Assembly: GCF_000621745.1 (NCBI RefSeq)
Contig: NZ_KK211339.1
Location: 1 to 64,000, forward strand
DNA: 64,000 nucleotides
Direction: 5' to 3'
Source of the DNA: Clostridium beijerinckii HUN142
GTDB lineage: Bacteria > Bacillota > Clostridia > Clostridiales > Clostridiaceae
Of the stretch, positions 8,005-18,026 are shown one piece after another (position 1 is the stretch's first letter; the number at the start of each line of letters is the position of its first letter). The notes beneath the pieces are model-generated. The model did no database searches. It was not told the origin of the DNA and was given only the letters and a program-made list of their open reading frames with translations. A program made the translations under genes and the position numbers.

Positions 8005-8943
8005 ATGAGAAAAAATTATAGGTATAATAAAAGTAAAGATAATAATGTAAAAAAAGCTAGAATAATTATTTTATTTATTACTATAATTCTTTTAATAATT
8101 GGGGGTAGTTCTCTTATTACAGCAAAGCTTTCTGGAAATAGACAAGAAGTACAAGCACTTGATGATACTAAGCAAAGTGGAGATTCAAATTCAAACGACA
8201 AAAAAGATAACAACGATTCTTTAAATGTAGAGAGTAATTCAGAAGTAGAGGATTCGTCATTTATTGAAAAGTATTTGGATCAACAAATGAAGGGACAAAA
8301 GCCAGATGGAGCAGATGGTAAGAAAGTAGTATACTTAACTTTTGATGATGGTCCATCAGAAACAGTTACACCTCAAATACTAGATATTTTGAAGTCGGAG
8401 AATGTGCATGCAACATTTTTTGTTGTGGGAAAAGCACTAGATAAAGATGAGAATACTAAAAATATAGTTAAACGAGAATTATCTGAAGGAAATTCTATAG
8501 GTAATCATACTTATTCACATAATTATAATTATTTATATCCAAATGGAAAGATAAATTTATCGAATTGTATGTCTGATATTGAGAAAACAAACGAGTCTCT
8601 AAAAAAGGTTTTAGGAGAAGATTTTTCAACTAGAGCTATTAGATTTCCAGGTGGTCATATGACTTGGAAGAATAAAGATTCAGTTGGTATGGATGCTATG
8701 GACAAGGCTTTACATGAAAAAGATTATCACCAAATAGATTGGAATTCATTATCTCAGGATGCAGAAGGTGCACCTAAAAATGCGGAGCAACTAAAACAAG
8801 AAGTTATAAAAACTACAGCAGGTAGGGAAAAGGCAATAATTTTGATGCATGATACTTATGGCAAAGAAGAAACAGCAAAAGCATTACCAGGAATTATAGA
8901 ATATTTAAAACAACAAGGCTATGAGTTCAAGGTTATTAAATAG
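8005..8943 (+). CDS. Membrane-anchored polysaccharide deacetylase (NodB domain)
   Basis: 312 residues. A short basic N-terminus is followed by a transmembrane anchor at about 20-42 and a Ser/Asn/Asp-rich linker. The NodB domain starts near residue 108 and shows its motifs in order: TFDDGPSE with the catalytic Asp114 and metal Asp115, HxxxH as NHTYSH (His168 and His172), RFPGG, and ILMHDT. It should act outside the membrane, removing acetyl groups from N-acetyl sugars of peptidoglycan or a related polymer, which typically gives lysozyme resistance. The ribosome site GGGGG precedes the ATG; the gene is monocistronic with a terminator at 8955. Confidence 0.9.
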   Translation: MRKNYRYNKSKDNNVKKARIIILFITIILLIIGGSSLITAKLSGNRQEVQALDDTKQSGDSNSNDKKDNNDSLNVESNSEVEDSSFIEKYLDQQMKGQKPDGADGKKVVYLTFDDGPSETVTPQILDILKSENVHATFFVVGKALDKDENTKNIVKRELSEGNSIGNHTYSHNYNYLYPNGKINLSNCMSDIEKTNESLKKVLGEDFSTRAIRFPGGHMTWKNKDSVGMDAMDKALHEKDYHQIDWNSLSQDAEGAPKNAEQLKQEVIKTTAGREKAIILMHDTYGKEETAKALPGIIEYLKQQGYEFKVIK

Positions 8944-8954
8944 TATTTATTAAG

Positions 8955-8998
8955 AAAAAAGATGAATTTAGAAATTATAATAAATTCATCTTTTTTCT
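8955..8998. terminator. Terminator after the deacetylase gene
   Basis: AAAAAAGATGAATTTA (8955-8970) pairs perfectly with TAAATTCATCTTTTTT (8981-8996). The A- and T-rich flanks would allow function on either strand, including the end of modC transcription from the other side. Confidence 0.85.
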
Positions 8999-9148
8999 AT
9001 TTTTATAAGAACGATTGTTGCAGTATAGACTTGGAGTTTTATACAAATGTATAAAAGAGTCAACTTAAAGGTTTCTGACGCTTTCATTATATTGACATAA
9101 ATTTTAAATTTGACTTTTTAATTATATATCATAGCAAATAGATTAATT

Positions 9149-10198
9149 CTAAAAATAAAATAGATGGTCATTTGGAAATGTGAGATATACATTAGTGTTT
9201 AGAGAGAAATTCATATTCTTTTTTTCTACTTTAAATTCAATCAATTTTGCATCCTTTTTAGTATTATTTTTCATATATATAGTGAATTCAAAGGGATTTT
9301 CTATAATAGTATCAATAGTATAAGGAAAAGTATTAATATTTTCATTATTGTTTATACATATTTCGATATCATGAGCTCTTATGCAGATATATTGGATATT
9401 GTCTGGAATCTCGTCATTAATAACATATTCATGCCCCCAATTTTCAGCATAAATGGTATTTTTCCCAGTCTTTTTAGCTTTAGATATGTTTTTACATCCT
9501 GTTAATGTAGCTTCTGTAAGATTTTTAGGATGTTTAAATAAGTCTTTCTTTTCTCGATTTTCTAAAGAAACTCCATTTTCATAAACAATTATATTGTCAC
9601 AAACTCTATAAGCTTCAGCTATATCATGAGTAACAAAGATAACATTACCACTATAATCTTTTACTATAGACATTAGTTCTTTTTCTAAATCGTTTCTTAA
9701 ATGTTGATCTAAAGCAGAGAAAGGCTCATCTAAAAGTAAAATATCAGGGGACGTTATAAGTGCTCTAGCTAAAGCTACTCTTTGCTGCTGCCCACCAGAT
9801 AACTGCCAAGGATAGTGTTTTTCGAGTCCACCAAGATGCAATCTTTCTATATATTCTTTGATTAAGGATTCCTTTTGATCTTTTTTCATCTTAGAAACGC
9901 CTATTTCAATATTATCAATTATATTCATATTAGGAAACAAAGCATAATTTTGAAATAGATATCCGATTTTTCTTTTCTGTGGAGTTAAATTAATTTTATT
10001 TTCTGAATCAAAAAAAATCTTATCATTTACAATTATTTTTCCTCTAGAAGGAGTAACTAATCCAGATATGCATTTTAAACTCATACTTTTTCCAGATCCT
10101 GATGCACCTAAAAAACCTAGAACACCGCTTTTATGTTCAAAATTCACATTTAAATTAAAGGAGGAAAGATGTTTTTCTATATTAACATATAATGACAT
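9149..10198 (-). CDS. modC: Molybdate ABC transporter ATP-binding protein
   Basis: 349 residues. Walker A GASGSGKS is at 31-38, the signature LSGGQ at 133-137 and Walker B ILLLDEP at 153-159, with a C-terminal TOBE-like extension (about 270-349). It energises molybdate import together with ModB. The start is the ATG at 10198, which overlaps the modB stop as TAATG and has GGAAGGAG upstream. A longer reading frame from 10297 would overlap modB by a third of a domain and has no ribosome site. The binding protein modA lies 35 kb away at 45250 with a matching promoter. Confidence 0.88.
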   Translation of the reverse strand: MSLYVNIEKHLSSFNLNVNFEHKSGVLGFLGASGSGKSMSLKCISGLVTPSRGKIIVNDKIFFDSENKINLTPQKRKIGYLFQNYALFPNMNIIDNIEIGVSKMKKDQKESLIKEYIERLHLGGLEKHYPWQLSGGQQQRVALARALITSPDILLLDEPFSALDQHLRNDLEKELMSIVKDYSGNVIFVTHDIAEAYRVCDNIIVYENGVSLENREKKDLFKHPKNLTEATLTGCKNISKAKKTGKNTIYAENWGHEYVINDEIPDNIQYICIRAHDIEICINNNENINTFPYTIDTIIENPFEFTIYMKNNTKKDAKLIEFKVEKKNMNFSLNTNVYLTFPNDHLFYF

Positions 10199-10875
10199 TA
10201 TCTGGCACTCCTTCCCATAAGCTTTAACTGAACTTCTGACCAATAGTTTAATATTAGAATTAGAAATAATGATAAAGTAACAATGATAACAACCCAAAGA
10301 ATTGCCTTGTGCATATCTCCACCTTCGGCTGCAAAGAATATTGCAAGTGGCATAGTTTGAGTTTTTCCAGGGATATTACCTGCTAGCATAAGTGTTGCGC
10401 CAAATTCGCCCATAGCTCTTGCAAAAGATAAAACTAGTCCACCTATAATACCTGGCATGGCTAATGGAATGGCGATTTTATAAAATATTTTAAATTCACT
10501 AAGGCCAAGAGTCCTGGCAGCAGAAAGAATATTAATATCTATTTGCTCAAAAGCAGAACGTGTAGTTCTATACATCATAGGAAATGAAACCACTATAGCC
10601 GCAATGACCGTAGCACTCCAGCTGAAAATTAAAGAAGTATTAAAAAGATCTAGTAGCTTTCCTATAGGTCCATTTTTACCACAAATAAGCAATAAAAAGA
10701 AGCCGACAACAGTGGGAGGAAGAATTAAAGGTAAGGTAAATAGTCCATCAATTATTCCTTTAGATTTTCCTTTAAAGTTTGACATCCAATAAGAAACTAT
10801 AATTCCTAAAAAGAATGTTATTACTGTTGATAATGTAGCGGTTTTTATAGAAATCCATAAAGGTGAAAAATCCAT
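10198..10875 (-). CDS. modB: Molybdate ABC transporter permease
   Basis: 225 residues with about five or six transmembrane segments. It carries the inner-membrane transport signature containing the EAA-like loop SAARTLGLSEFKIFYKIAIP and the ModB-type FARAMGEFGATLMLAGN segment. The start is the ATG at 10875, preceded by GGAGGAATTAAT; an upstream in-frame ATG at 10902 lacks a site. It is translationally coupled to modC. The promoter lies about 205 bases upstream, so the mRNA has a long leader. Confidence 0.9.
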   Translation of the reverse strand: MDFSPLWISIKTATLSTVITFFLGIIVSYWMSNFKGKSKGIIDGLFTLPLILPPTVVGFFLLLICGKNGPIGKLLDLFNTSLIFSWSATVIAAIVVSFPMMYRTTRSAFEQIDINILSAARTLGLSEFKIFYKIAIPLAMPGIIGGLVLSFARAMGEFGATLMLAGNIPGKTQTMPLAIFFAAEGGDMHKAILWVVIIVTLSLFLILILNYWSEVQLKLMGRSAR

Positions 10876-11029
10876 ATTAATTCCTCCTTCAAAGTTAGAC
10901 AAACTAAAAAGTTGTCAAAAAATATAACATAATTCTGTTGCAGACAATCTAAAAAAATTAAATTATAGCATATTACTACTGTTAAAAATCAATGCAAAAT
11001 AGAATAAATATATAATGCAATATTTAAAT

Positions 11030-11115
11030 ATGTTTTATATAGTCATGTTTGATAATGTTTAGTTTGGTTTTATTATGATTTTTATAATATTAGCATTAAT
11101 TCTATAAAAATACAA
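11030..11115 (-). promoter_or_regulatory. modBC promoter with 10-bp repeat operator array
   Basis: Read on the minus strand, TTGTAT (11115-11110), 17 bases and TAATAT (11092-11087) form a good sigma-A promoter. Directly downstream of its start point the plus strand shows ATGTTT-type units at 11030, 11045, 11055, 11065 and 11075, mostly spaced 10 bp. The same promoter core, the flanking TAGCATTAAT and the repeat array occur before modA (46079-46168). This looks like a repressor operator. The remaining gap 11116-11433 before ygeY shows no gene. Confidence 0.65.
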
Positions 11116-11433
11116 TAGTGTATTACATATGCTTAATTTTGTTTTCTGATAGTAAAAAAATAGTAGAAATATTATTAAAAAAGACAACTTGAAAATATTT
11201 ACAATTTAATTAAGAAGATGTATGATATTACCATAAAAATAAATTTGGTATAAAAAATTTTTTTTAGGTAAAGAAATGGTTTGTAGAATATATAAGAGAT
11301 TAATTTAATAATAATATTTTAGAAGTAGATTTTATAGGCTACTAAATATCATTACAAATAAAGTAGACAAGCATTTGTTTCCATTATAAATATGATTCCA
11401 AATAAAATATTAATTAAGATAGGGGAAGAGAAT

Positions 11434-12744
11434 ATGAATTTTGATCAAATTAAATCAAAGTCTGAAAACTATAAGGAGGATATGACAAAATTTCTTCGTG
11501 ATTTAGTTGCAATACCTGGTGAAAGTGCAGAAGAAGAAGGGGTTATAAAAAGAATAGAACAAGAAATGAAAAGCGTTGGATTTGATAAAGTTGAAATAGA
11601 TCCAATGGGTAATATTTTAGGATATATGGGTACAGGAGAAACTTTAATAGGCTTTGATGCTCATATTGACACAGTTGGTATAGGAAACATAGATAATTGG
11701 AACTTTGATCCATACGAAGGATATGAAACAGAAACTGAAATAGGCGGACGTGGTACTTCTGATCAATTAGGCGGAATCGTTTCATCTGTTTATGGTGCAA
11801 AAATAATGAAAGACTTAGGGCTTTTAAATGAAAAATACACAGTATTAGTTGTTGGTTCAGTTCAAGAAGAAGATTGTGATGGACTTTGTTGGGAATATAT
11901 AATCAAAGAAAGTAAAATCAGACCTGAATTTGTAGTTTCTACAGAACCAACAGATGGTGGTATCTACAGAGGACAAAGAGGCCGTATGGAAATCCGTGTT
12001 GATGTTCAAGGTATTTCATGTCACGGTTCAGCTCCAGAAAGAGGAGACAATGCAATTTACAAAATGGCTGAAATATTAATGAACATTCGTGACCTTAACG
12101 AAAATGATGAGGCTGATAATAAAGAAATCAAAGGATTAGTAAAAATGTTAGATGAAAAATACAACCCAGAATTTAAAGAGGCTAACTTCTTAGGAAGAGG
12201 TACTGTTACAACTTCTCAAGTATTTTATACTTCACCAAGCCGTTGCGCAGTTGCTGACTCATGCTCAATTTCATTAGACCGTCGTATGACAGCAGGTGAA
12301 ACTTGGGAAAGCTGTTTAGAAGAAATTCGTCAACTTCCAGCTGTTAAAAAATACAATGCAGCAGTAAGTATGTATAACTATGATAGACCAAGCTACACTG
12401 GTTTAGTATACCCAATTGAATGCTACTTCCCAACTTGGGTAATTCCAGAAGATCATATTGTAACAAAAGCATTAGAAGAGGCATATAAAGGTCTTTACGG
12501 CACAACAAGAATCGGTGCTGGTGAAAATGAAGCAATGAGAAAAGCTCGTCCACTTACTGACAAATGGACATTCTCTACAAACGGTGTTTCAATTATGGGA
12601 CGTAACGGAATTCCTGTAATAGGATTTGGGCCTGGAGCAGAAGCTCAAGCACATGCTCCTAATGAAAAGACATGGAAAGAAGATTTAGTAAAATGTGCTG
12701 CAGTTTATGCTGCTGTTCCAACTATATATACTTCAAATAAATAA
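11434..12744 (+). CDS. ygeY: YgeY-type M20 metallopeptidase/hydrolase
   Basis: 436 residues of the M20/M28 zinc-peptidase family, YgeY subgroup. Metal and catalytic residues are visible in FDAHIDTV (His, Asp), GRGTSDQLGG (Asp), VQEEDCDG (Glu-Glu) and HAPNE (His). In E. coli and in gut anaerobes ygeY belongs to the purine/urate catabolism cluster, where it is thought to act on ureido or diaminopropionate intermediates. The exact reaction is not settled. The start is ATG at 11434 with AGGGGAAG upstream; a frame from 11392 has no site. It is the first gene of the island, with ygeW 36 bases downstream. Confidence 0.88.
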   Translation: MNFDQIKSKSENYKEDMTKFLRDLVAIPGESAEEEGVIKRIEQEMKSVGFDKVEIDPMGNILGYMGTGETLIGFDAHIDTVGIGNIDNWNFDPYEGYETETEIGGRGTSDQLGGIVSSVYGAKIMKDLGLLNEKYTVLVVGSVQEEDCDGLCWEYIIKESKIRPEFVVSTEPTDGGIYRGQRGRMEIRVDVQGISCHGSAPERGDNAIYKMAEILMNIRDLNENDEADNKEIKGLVKMLDEKYNPEFKEANFLGRGTVTTSQVFYTSPSRCAVADSCSISLDRRMTAGETWESCLEEIRQLPAVKKYNAAVSMYNYDRPSYTGLVYPIECYFPTWVIPEDHIVTKALEEAYKGLYGTTRIGAGENEAMRKARPLTDKWTFSTNGVSIMGRNGIPVIGFGPGAEAQAHAPNEKTWKEDLVKCAAVYAAVPTIYTSNK

Positions 12745-12780
12745 ATATTGTTAGCGAAAATTAAGGGGGATATTAAAATT

Positions 12781-13974
12781 ATGAGTATTGTAGATAAATA
12801 TGTTAATGAATTAAAAAGCTTAAAAATTGATGAAATGTATAAAAATGACTTTTTTCTTACATGGGAAAAAACTACAGATGAGTTAAAGGCAGTTTATGAA
12901 GTGGCAGATGCATTAAGAGATTTACGTAAGAATAATAAATCAACAAGATTGTTTGATAGTGGACTTGGAATTTCATTATTCCGTGATAATTCAACACGTA
13001 CTCGTTTTTCATATGCTAGTGCATGTAATCTTTTAGGCCTTGAAGTACAAGACCTAGATGAAGGAAAAAGTCAAGTCGCTCATGGTGAAACTGTAAGGGA
13101 AACAGCCAACATGATTTCATTTATGGCTGATGTCATCGGAATTCGTGATGATATGTATATTGGAAAAGGAAATAAATATATGCATACAGTTGCTGATGCA
13201 GTAAAGGAAGGTTATGAAGATGGAGTTCTTGAACAAAAACCAACATTAGTAAATCTACAATGTGATATTGATCATCCAACTCAAGTTATGGCAGATATGC
13301 TACATATCATACATGAGTTTGGTGGCATTGAAAATTTAAAGGGTAAAAAAATAGCTATGTCTTGGGCTTATTCACCATCTTACGGTAAACCATTATCGGT
13401 ACCACAAGGGGTTATAGGATTAATGACACGTTTTGGTATGGACGTTTGCTTAGCACATCCAGAAGGCTATGAAGTAATGGAAGAAGTTGAAAATATAGCT
13501 CGTAATAATGCTAAGGAATCAGGTGGAACATTCACAAAAACTAATGATATGGCAGAAGCATTTAAAGATGCAGATATAGTATATCCAAAGAGCTGGGCTC
13601 CTTTTGCGGCAATGAAAGAACGTACTGATCTTTATTCAGAAGGCGATTCTGAAGGCATTAAAGAATTAGAGAAAAAACTTCTTTCTCAAAATGCAGAACA
13701 TAAAGATTGGGAATGTACAGAGGAATTAATGAAAACAACCAAAGATGGAAAGGCACTTTATTTACATTGCTTACCAGCTGATATTAGTAATTTGTCATGT
13801 GAGAAAGGTGAAGTTGAAGATTCTGTATTTGATCGTTACAGAGTTCCACTTTATAAAGAAGCAAGCTATAAGCCATATATTATAGCAGCAATGATTCTTC
13901 TAGCAAAGGTAAAGAATCCTGCAGAGGTTTTAGAAAAAATGGCTCAAAGTGAGGATATAAGATTCAAGGGTTAG
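12781..13974 (+). CDS. ygeW: Knotted carbamoyltransferase YgeW
   Basis: 397 residues of the aspartate/ornithine carbamoyltransferase superfamily. The carbamoyl phosphate motif is present as FRDNSTRTRFSYA, with the HPTQ motif as DHPTQVMAD and a C-terminal LHCLPAD. Length and these motifs match YgeW, a trimeric transcarbamylase with unknown physiological acceptor. Beside carbamate kinase, it probably runs in the phosphorolytic direction, releasing carbamoyl phosphate from a carbamoylated purine product. The start is ATG at 12781 with AAGGGGG upstream. It follows ygeY as one operon. Confidence 0.9.
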   Translation: MSIVDKYVNELKSLKIDEMYKNDFFLTWEKTTDELKAVYEVADALRDLRKNNKSTRLFDSGLGISLFRDNSTRTRFSYASACNLLGLEVQDLDEGKSQVAHGETVRETANMISFMADVIGIRDDMYIGKGNKYMHTVADAVKEGYEDGVLEQKPTLVNLQCDIDHPTQVMADMLHIIHEFGGIENLKGKKIAMSWAYSPSYGKPLSVPQGVIGLMTRFGMDVCLAHPEGYEVMEEVENIARNNAKESGGTFTKTNDMAEAFKDADIVYPKSWAPFAAMKERTDLYSEGDSEGIKELEKKLLSQNAEHKDWECTEELMKTTKDGKALYLHCLPADISNLSCEKGEVEDSVFDRYRVPLYKEASYKPYIIAAMILLAKVKNPAEVLEKMAQSEDIRFKG

Positions 13975-13978
13975 GAAC

Positions 13979-14075
13979 TAATAAAAAAATATACACATTT
14001 AAAAAGAACAGCTATGCTGCATATAAGAACATTTCATGGAAATTTTAGACTTGTTATTTATTTTCATGTGCCTTA
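13979..14075. repeat. Intergenic repeat remnants (family E and half of family A)
   Basis: 13979-14028 resembles 54686-54730 (shared core ACAGCTATGCTGCA after an A-rich run). 14048-14075, ending in TTTTCATGTGCCTTA, matches the right end of the palindromic family A found at 22484, 24372, 31528 and elsewhere. Translation through the repeat gives a spurious N-terminal extension LLFIFMCLK on the carbamate kinase frame, also seen at 24405. Confidence 0.65.
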
Positions 14076-14104
14076 AATATTTAAAAAGAGAATTGGAGGG
14101 ATAT

Positions 14105-15025
14105 ATGGTGAGTAAGATTGTAATAGCGTTGGGAGGAAATGCACTGGGAGATACGCTAGAGGAACAAATGAAATCAGTAAAATTAACGGCTGAAAGTATT
14201 GTAGATTTAATCGAAGGTGGAAATCAGGTAGTTATTACTCATGGAAATGGACCACAAGTGGGAATGATAAACTCAGCAATGGAGCTTGTTAAAAAATCTC
14301 AAATACCATTAACAATGTGTGTTGCAATGAGTCAAGGATATATTGGATACGATTTGCAAAATGCAATTAGGGAAGAACTTTTATCACGTAATTTAAATAA
14401 TCCTGTTACAACTCTCATTACTCAAACTCTTGTGGATCCGAATGATAACGCATTTTTAACCCCTACAAAGCCAATTGGAGTTTTTTATTCAAAAGAGGAT
14501 GCTGAAAAATTAGAGAAGACTGGGATAGTGATGAAAGAAGATTCTGGTAGGGGATATAGGCAAGTTGTTTGTTCTCCAAAACCTATTGATATAATTGAAA
14601 AGGAAACGATTTTAGAACTAGTATCGGCTGGAGAAATAGTCATTGCATGTGGTGGTGGTGGAATTCCAGTTATTCAAACAGAAAACAACCATTTAAAAGG
14701 TGTACCAGCAGTAATTGATAAAGATTTTGTAGCAGCTCTATTAGCTAAAGAGATAGATGCAGATTGCCTTATTATACTAACCGCAGTAGAAAAGGTTGCT
14801 ATAAACTTTGGAAGGACAGATGTTAAATGGTTGGATTCACTAACGGTAGAAGAAGCAAAAAGATATATTAATGAAGGCCAATTTGCACCAGGGTCTATGT
14901 TGCCAAAAGTGGAGGCAGCCTTAGAATTTGTTTCTTCAGGAAAAGGAAGGACTGCAATTATTACGCTTTTAAGCAAAGTACATGATGGGATTTTAGGTAA
15001 AACAGGAACTCACTTTAAAATGTAA
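14105..15025 (+). CDS. arcC: Carbamate kinase
   Basis: 306 residues of the amino acid kinase fold. Signatures are VIALGGNALG at the N-terminus, VITHGNGPQVG, and CGGGGIPV; all are typical of carbamate kinase. It converts carbamoyl phosphate and ADP to ATP, carbon dioxide and ammonia in the cytoplasm. Next to ygeW it should be the ATP-yielding end of purine-derived carbamoyl phosphate. The E. coli counterpart in this context is YqeA. The start is ATG at 14105, 4 bases after GGAGGG; the upstream frame is repeat DNA. Confidence 0.92.
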   Translation: MVSKIVIALGGNALGDTLEEQMKSVKLTAESIVDLIEGGNQVVITHGNGPQVGMINSAMELVKKSQIPLTMCVAMSQGYIGYDLQNAIREELLSRNLNNPVTTLITQTLVDPNDNAFLTPTKPIGVFYSKEDAEKLEKTGIVMKEDSGRGYRQVVCSPKPIDIIEKETILELVSAGEIVIACGGGGIPVIQTENNHLKGVPAVIDKDFVAALLAKEIDADCLIILTAVEKVAINFGRTDVKWLDSLTVEEAKRYINEGQFAPGSMLPKVEAALEFVSSGKGRTAIITLLSKVHDGILGKTGTHFKM

Positions 15026-15086
15026 AGTTAAATTTATGCATTATGCTATAGATATCCAAAACAAAACTTAAACTTATGCAATAACT

Positions 15087-15410
15087 TACCGAAAGGACAG
15101 GTACTCTGTTGTTTCGGTTACTTAGAATAAGTTGAGGCTTTCTAACATCATAAGTTGCACCATTTCAGCATGCTCCCGAGACAAGCTCGTGACAAGCAAA
15201 AATGGAACAACTTCTGATGAAGAAATGCCTGCAACATATTCTCTAATGTAACACTGCACAAAAGAGTACCTGTCCTTTCTGATATAGCAGATTTTTCAAG
15301 CTATAAGTATAATTCTCAAATTGGATATCTATAGATATCAAAATCGTAACCTAGACTTATGCAGTAACTCACTGAAATCATAAATATTTTGCTCCACAGC
15401 TAGCTGTTGG
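15087..15410. repeat. Palindromic family B elements (one full, one truncated)
   Basis: GAAAGGACAGGTACTCT (15091-15107) is repeated inverted at 15263-15279. Between these arms lies a hairpin with CCATTT / AAATGG and the family core CAGCATGCTCC with GACAAGC. A second, truncated copy at about 15338-15410 has ACTTATGCAGTAACTCACTGAAATCATAAATATTTTGCTCCACA-like sequence, as in the copies at 54015 and 59593. The gap 15026-15519 holds no gene. Confidence 0.7.
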
Positions 15411-15519
15411 ACATTGTACTCGTTGAGGATATAAGTTTAACTAGAGATTTAGGAGGAGAGGAATACAACTACATATAAGGAATAATCACAAAAACATAAA
15501 ATGAAAGAAGTGCTTATGA

Positions 15520-16896
15520 ATGATTATTATTAAAAATGGAACTATTGTGACTGAATCAGAAAGTTATTGTTCAGATATTATGATAGAAAATAATAAAATA
15601 TCTTGTATTGGAGCGAATTTGTTCAATGATAATGCAAAAATCATTGATGCTTTGGGAATGTATATAATTCCTGGAGCAGTGGATGTGCATACTCATATGG
15701 ATTTGCAATCTGGAAATAGCCGTTCAATAGACGACTTTTATACTGGAACTGTTGCAGCTGTTTGCGGTGGAACTACAAGTATTGTTGATCATGTAGCCTT
15801 TGGTCCTAAAAATTGTGCTCTTCGCCATCAAATTGACGAATATCATAAATTGGCTAATGGAAAAGCAGTAATTGATTATGGATTCCATGGAGTAATACAG
15901 CATGTAAATGATGAGGTTTTATCTGGAATGGAGTCTTTGGCTAAAGAAGGAATTTCTAGCTTTAAGATTTATATGACATATGATTTTAAACTGGATGACG
16001 TCTCAATTTTAAAAGTATTAAAAAAAGCAAAAGAATTGGGAGTAATTATTGCTGTACATGCTGAAAATAATGATGTTATAAATTACCTTAGAGAAAATTA
16101 TGTTTCAAATGGCTGCTTAGAAACAATATACCATGCAAAATCACGACCAGACCATTGTGAAGCAGAGGCAATTAGCAGAGTGCTACATCTTGCAGCACTG
16201 GCAGGAGATGCCCCGATTTATATTGTCCATATTTCTACTGAAAAGGGATTGGATGAGATAAGAAAAGCAAGAGCGCAGGGGCAAAAGAATATTTTTTCTG
16301 AAACTTGCACTCAATACTTAACAATGACAGAGAAAAAATATCTTGAGCCAGACAATAATGGACTAAAATATGTAATGTCTCCACCTTTGCGTCAAAGTAA
16401 TGATATTGATGCTCTATGGAAAGGCGTACAAGATGGTGCAATTAATATAATTGCTACTGATCACTGTTCATTCAATCTAAGAGGGGACAAACAAAAGGGT
16501 ATTAACGATTTTACAAAATGCCCTAATGGAGCTCCTGGCGTTGCTGAACGAGTAAGGGTAATTTTCTCTGAAGGCGTTATGAAAAAGAAAATTTCAATTA
16601 ATCGTTTTGTAGAACTTTTATGTACAAATCCTGCAAAGATTTATGGACTTTATCCTAAAAAGGGTTCTTTGATTCCAGGTGGGGATGCTGATATTACTAT
16701 AATTAACCCAAATTCTGAGTATACTCTTACAAGAAGTATGCTTCATGGAGCTGTAGATTACACATGCTTTGAAGGAATGACATTAAAGGGAGATATTTAT
16801 ATTGTAATACAGAGTGGTAAAGTAGCTTATAAAAATAATAAGTTTTTAGGGAAAAAAGGTGATGGAAAATTTATTAAGAGAAAAGTAATTGGATAA
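15520..16896 (+). CDS. hyuA: Dihydropyrimidinase/D-hydantoinase family amidohydrolase
   Basis: 458 residues, a cyclic amidohydrolase. Metal motif VDVHTHMD is at about 55-62, the carboxylated lysine in SSFKIYM at about 147-153, then HAE, IVHIST and ATDHCSF (Asp). The family opens six- or five-membered cyclic ureides, which fits ring cleavage of a reduced purine product. The E. coli orthologue in the same cluster is HyuA. The start is ATG at 15520 with a weak AAGAAG site. It lies between carbamate kinase and the YheO-like regulator, separated from the former by repeat DNA. Confidence 0.9.
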   Translation: MIIIKNGTIVTESESYCSDIMIENNKISCIGANLFNDNAKIIDALGMYIIPGAVDVHTHMDLQSGNSRSIDDFYTGTVAAVCGGTTSIVDHVAFGPKNCALRHQIDEYHKLANGKAVIDYGFHGVIQHVNDEVLSGMESLAKEGISSFKIYMTYDFKLDDVSILKVLKKAKELGVIIAVHAENNDVINYLRENYVSNGCLETIYHAKSRPDHCEAEAISRVLHLAALAGDAPIYIVHISTEKGLDEIRKARAQGQKNIFSETCTQYLTMTEKKYLEPDNNGLKYVMSPPLRQSNDIDALWKGVQDGAINIIATDHCSFNLRGDKQKGINDFTKCPNGAPGVAERVRVIFSEGVMKKKISINRFVELLCTNPAKIYGLYPKKGSLIPGGDADITIINPNSEYTLTRSMLHGAVDYTCFEGMTLKGDIYIVIQSGKVAYKNNKFLGKKGDGKFIKRKVIG

Positions 16897-17018
16897 TAGT
16901 ATATTGTTTATTTAATATATTAAGCACAGTGGCCACAATAGTTGGTTGTATGCTTTGAATTATAACAAAACATATTTATATTGTAATGTAAATATAAGAT
17001 GATAAAGGAGATTTAAGC

Positions 17019-17660
17019 ATGAATGTATATGATGATTTGGATTTTTTTAAAAGGCTTATTAAAGGGATTGCGGAAGAGTTTGGTCCAAACTGCGAAGTCG
17101 CGATTCATGATCTAAAAGCAGGATATGAACATAGCATTATAGCGATTGAAAATGGTCATGTTACAGGACGTAAAGTTGGGGATGTCGCATCGCGAATTGC
17201 AATGGAAACAATTCACTCAAATCTTCAGCATAAAGACCATTATAGTTATAGTACCCGTACAAATGACGGACGTATTTTGAAATCTACTACTATATGTATT
17301 CCAGATGAAAATGGTAAAGCGAAAGCACTTCTTTGTATTAATTATGATATCACTCAGCTAATGGTATCTAATAAGATTATAGAAGATTTTGTTTCAATAA
17401 AGGAAGTAGAACGCAGTGATGAAGGTGATGTTACAATTCCAACTGATGTTAATCAACTTCTCAAAGATTTAATTGAGGAATCGTATCAATTAATTGGAAA
17501 ACCTGTTGCGGTTATGACTAAAGAAGATAAAATGAAAGCCATTAAATATTTAGAGAGTAAAGGTGCGCTTTTAATTAAAAGATCGGGAGATAAAATTTCA
17601 AAGTTCTATGATATTTCAAAATATTCACTTTACAGCTATTTAAATAATAATGAGGATTAA
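17019..17660 (+). CDS. YheO-like PAS/HTH transcriptional regulator
   Basis: 213 residues. The N-terminal half is a YheO-type PAS domain (FFKRLIKGIAEEFGPNCEVAIHDL at the start), and the C-terminal half is a DauR-like helix-turn-helix with MKAIKYLESKGALLIKRSGD. Proteins of this type regulate amino acid and purine-related catabolic genes; the ligand is unknown. Position inside the island makes it a likely local regulator. AAAGGAG precedes the ATG. It appears monocistronic, as 366 bases without a gene follow. Confidence 0.85.
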   Translation: MNVYDDLDFFKRLIKGIAEEFGPNCEVAIHDLKAGYEHSIIAIENGHVTGRKVGDVASRIAMETIHSNLQHKDHYSYSTRTNDGRILKSTTICIPDENGKAKALLCINYDITQLMVSNKIIEDFVSIKEVERSDEGDVTIPTDVNQLLKDLIEESYQLIGKPVAVMTKEDKMKAIKYLESKGALLIKRSGDKISKFYDISKYSLYSYLNNNED

Positions 17661-17873
17661 ATATATTACTGTAAAATATTTGAAAGGATGAATAAAAAAT
17701 TGAACAATTAGTCTTTCATTCTGTAGATTATTAATTTAATAAGTAATAATTTTGTGTAAATCAGATATATATAATAATGGAACTCATATGTAAAATAAAT
17801 AAGCTTAGAAAAAATGTATTAATAACATATATAAACTTATTGAAATATACCAATATATGGAATATAATTGGAA

Positions 17874-17957
17874 TTGATTAACTAGTCAGTTAGCTGATAA
17901 TAAAATAAGAAATGACTAGTTCGTCATATTGACAATATAGTAAACGTTTCCTTTATG
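17874..17957 (+). promoter_or_regulatory. Inverted-repeat operator and promoter before guaD
   Basis: AACTAGTCA (17880-17888) and TGACTAGTT (17913-17921) form a perfect inverted repeat, overlapping the imperfect palindrome TGACTAGTTCGTCA. TTGACA at 17929-17934 with TTTATG 17 bases further could be the promoter. TTGATTAACTAGTCA at 17874 recurs at 19329, after the gene. A regulator site is likely; which regulator binds is inference. Nothing else is seen in 17661-18026. Confidence 0.5.
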
Positions 17958-18026
17958 TTTTATATTTAATGCATAAAAGTGAACCCTTGATCATTAGTAA
18001 TGTGTATTTTATTAGGAGGTCTTGTG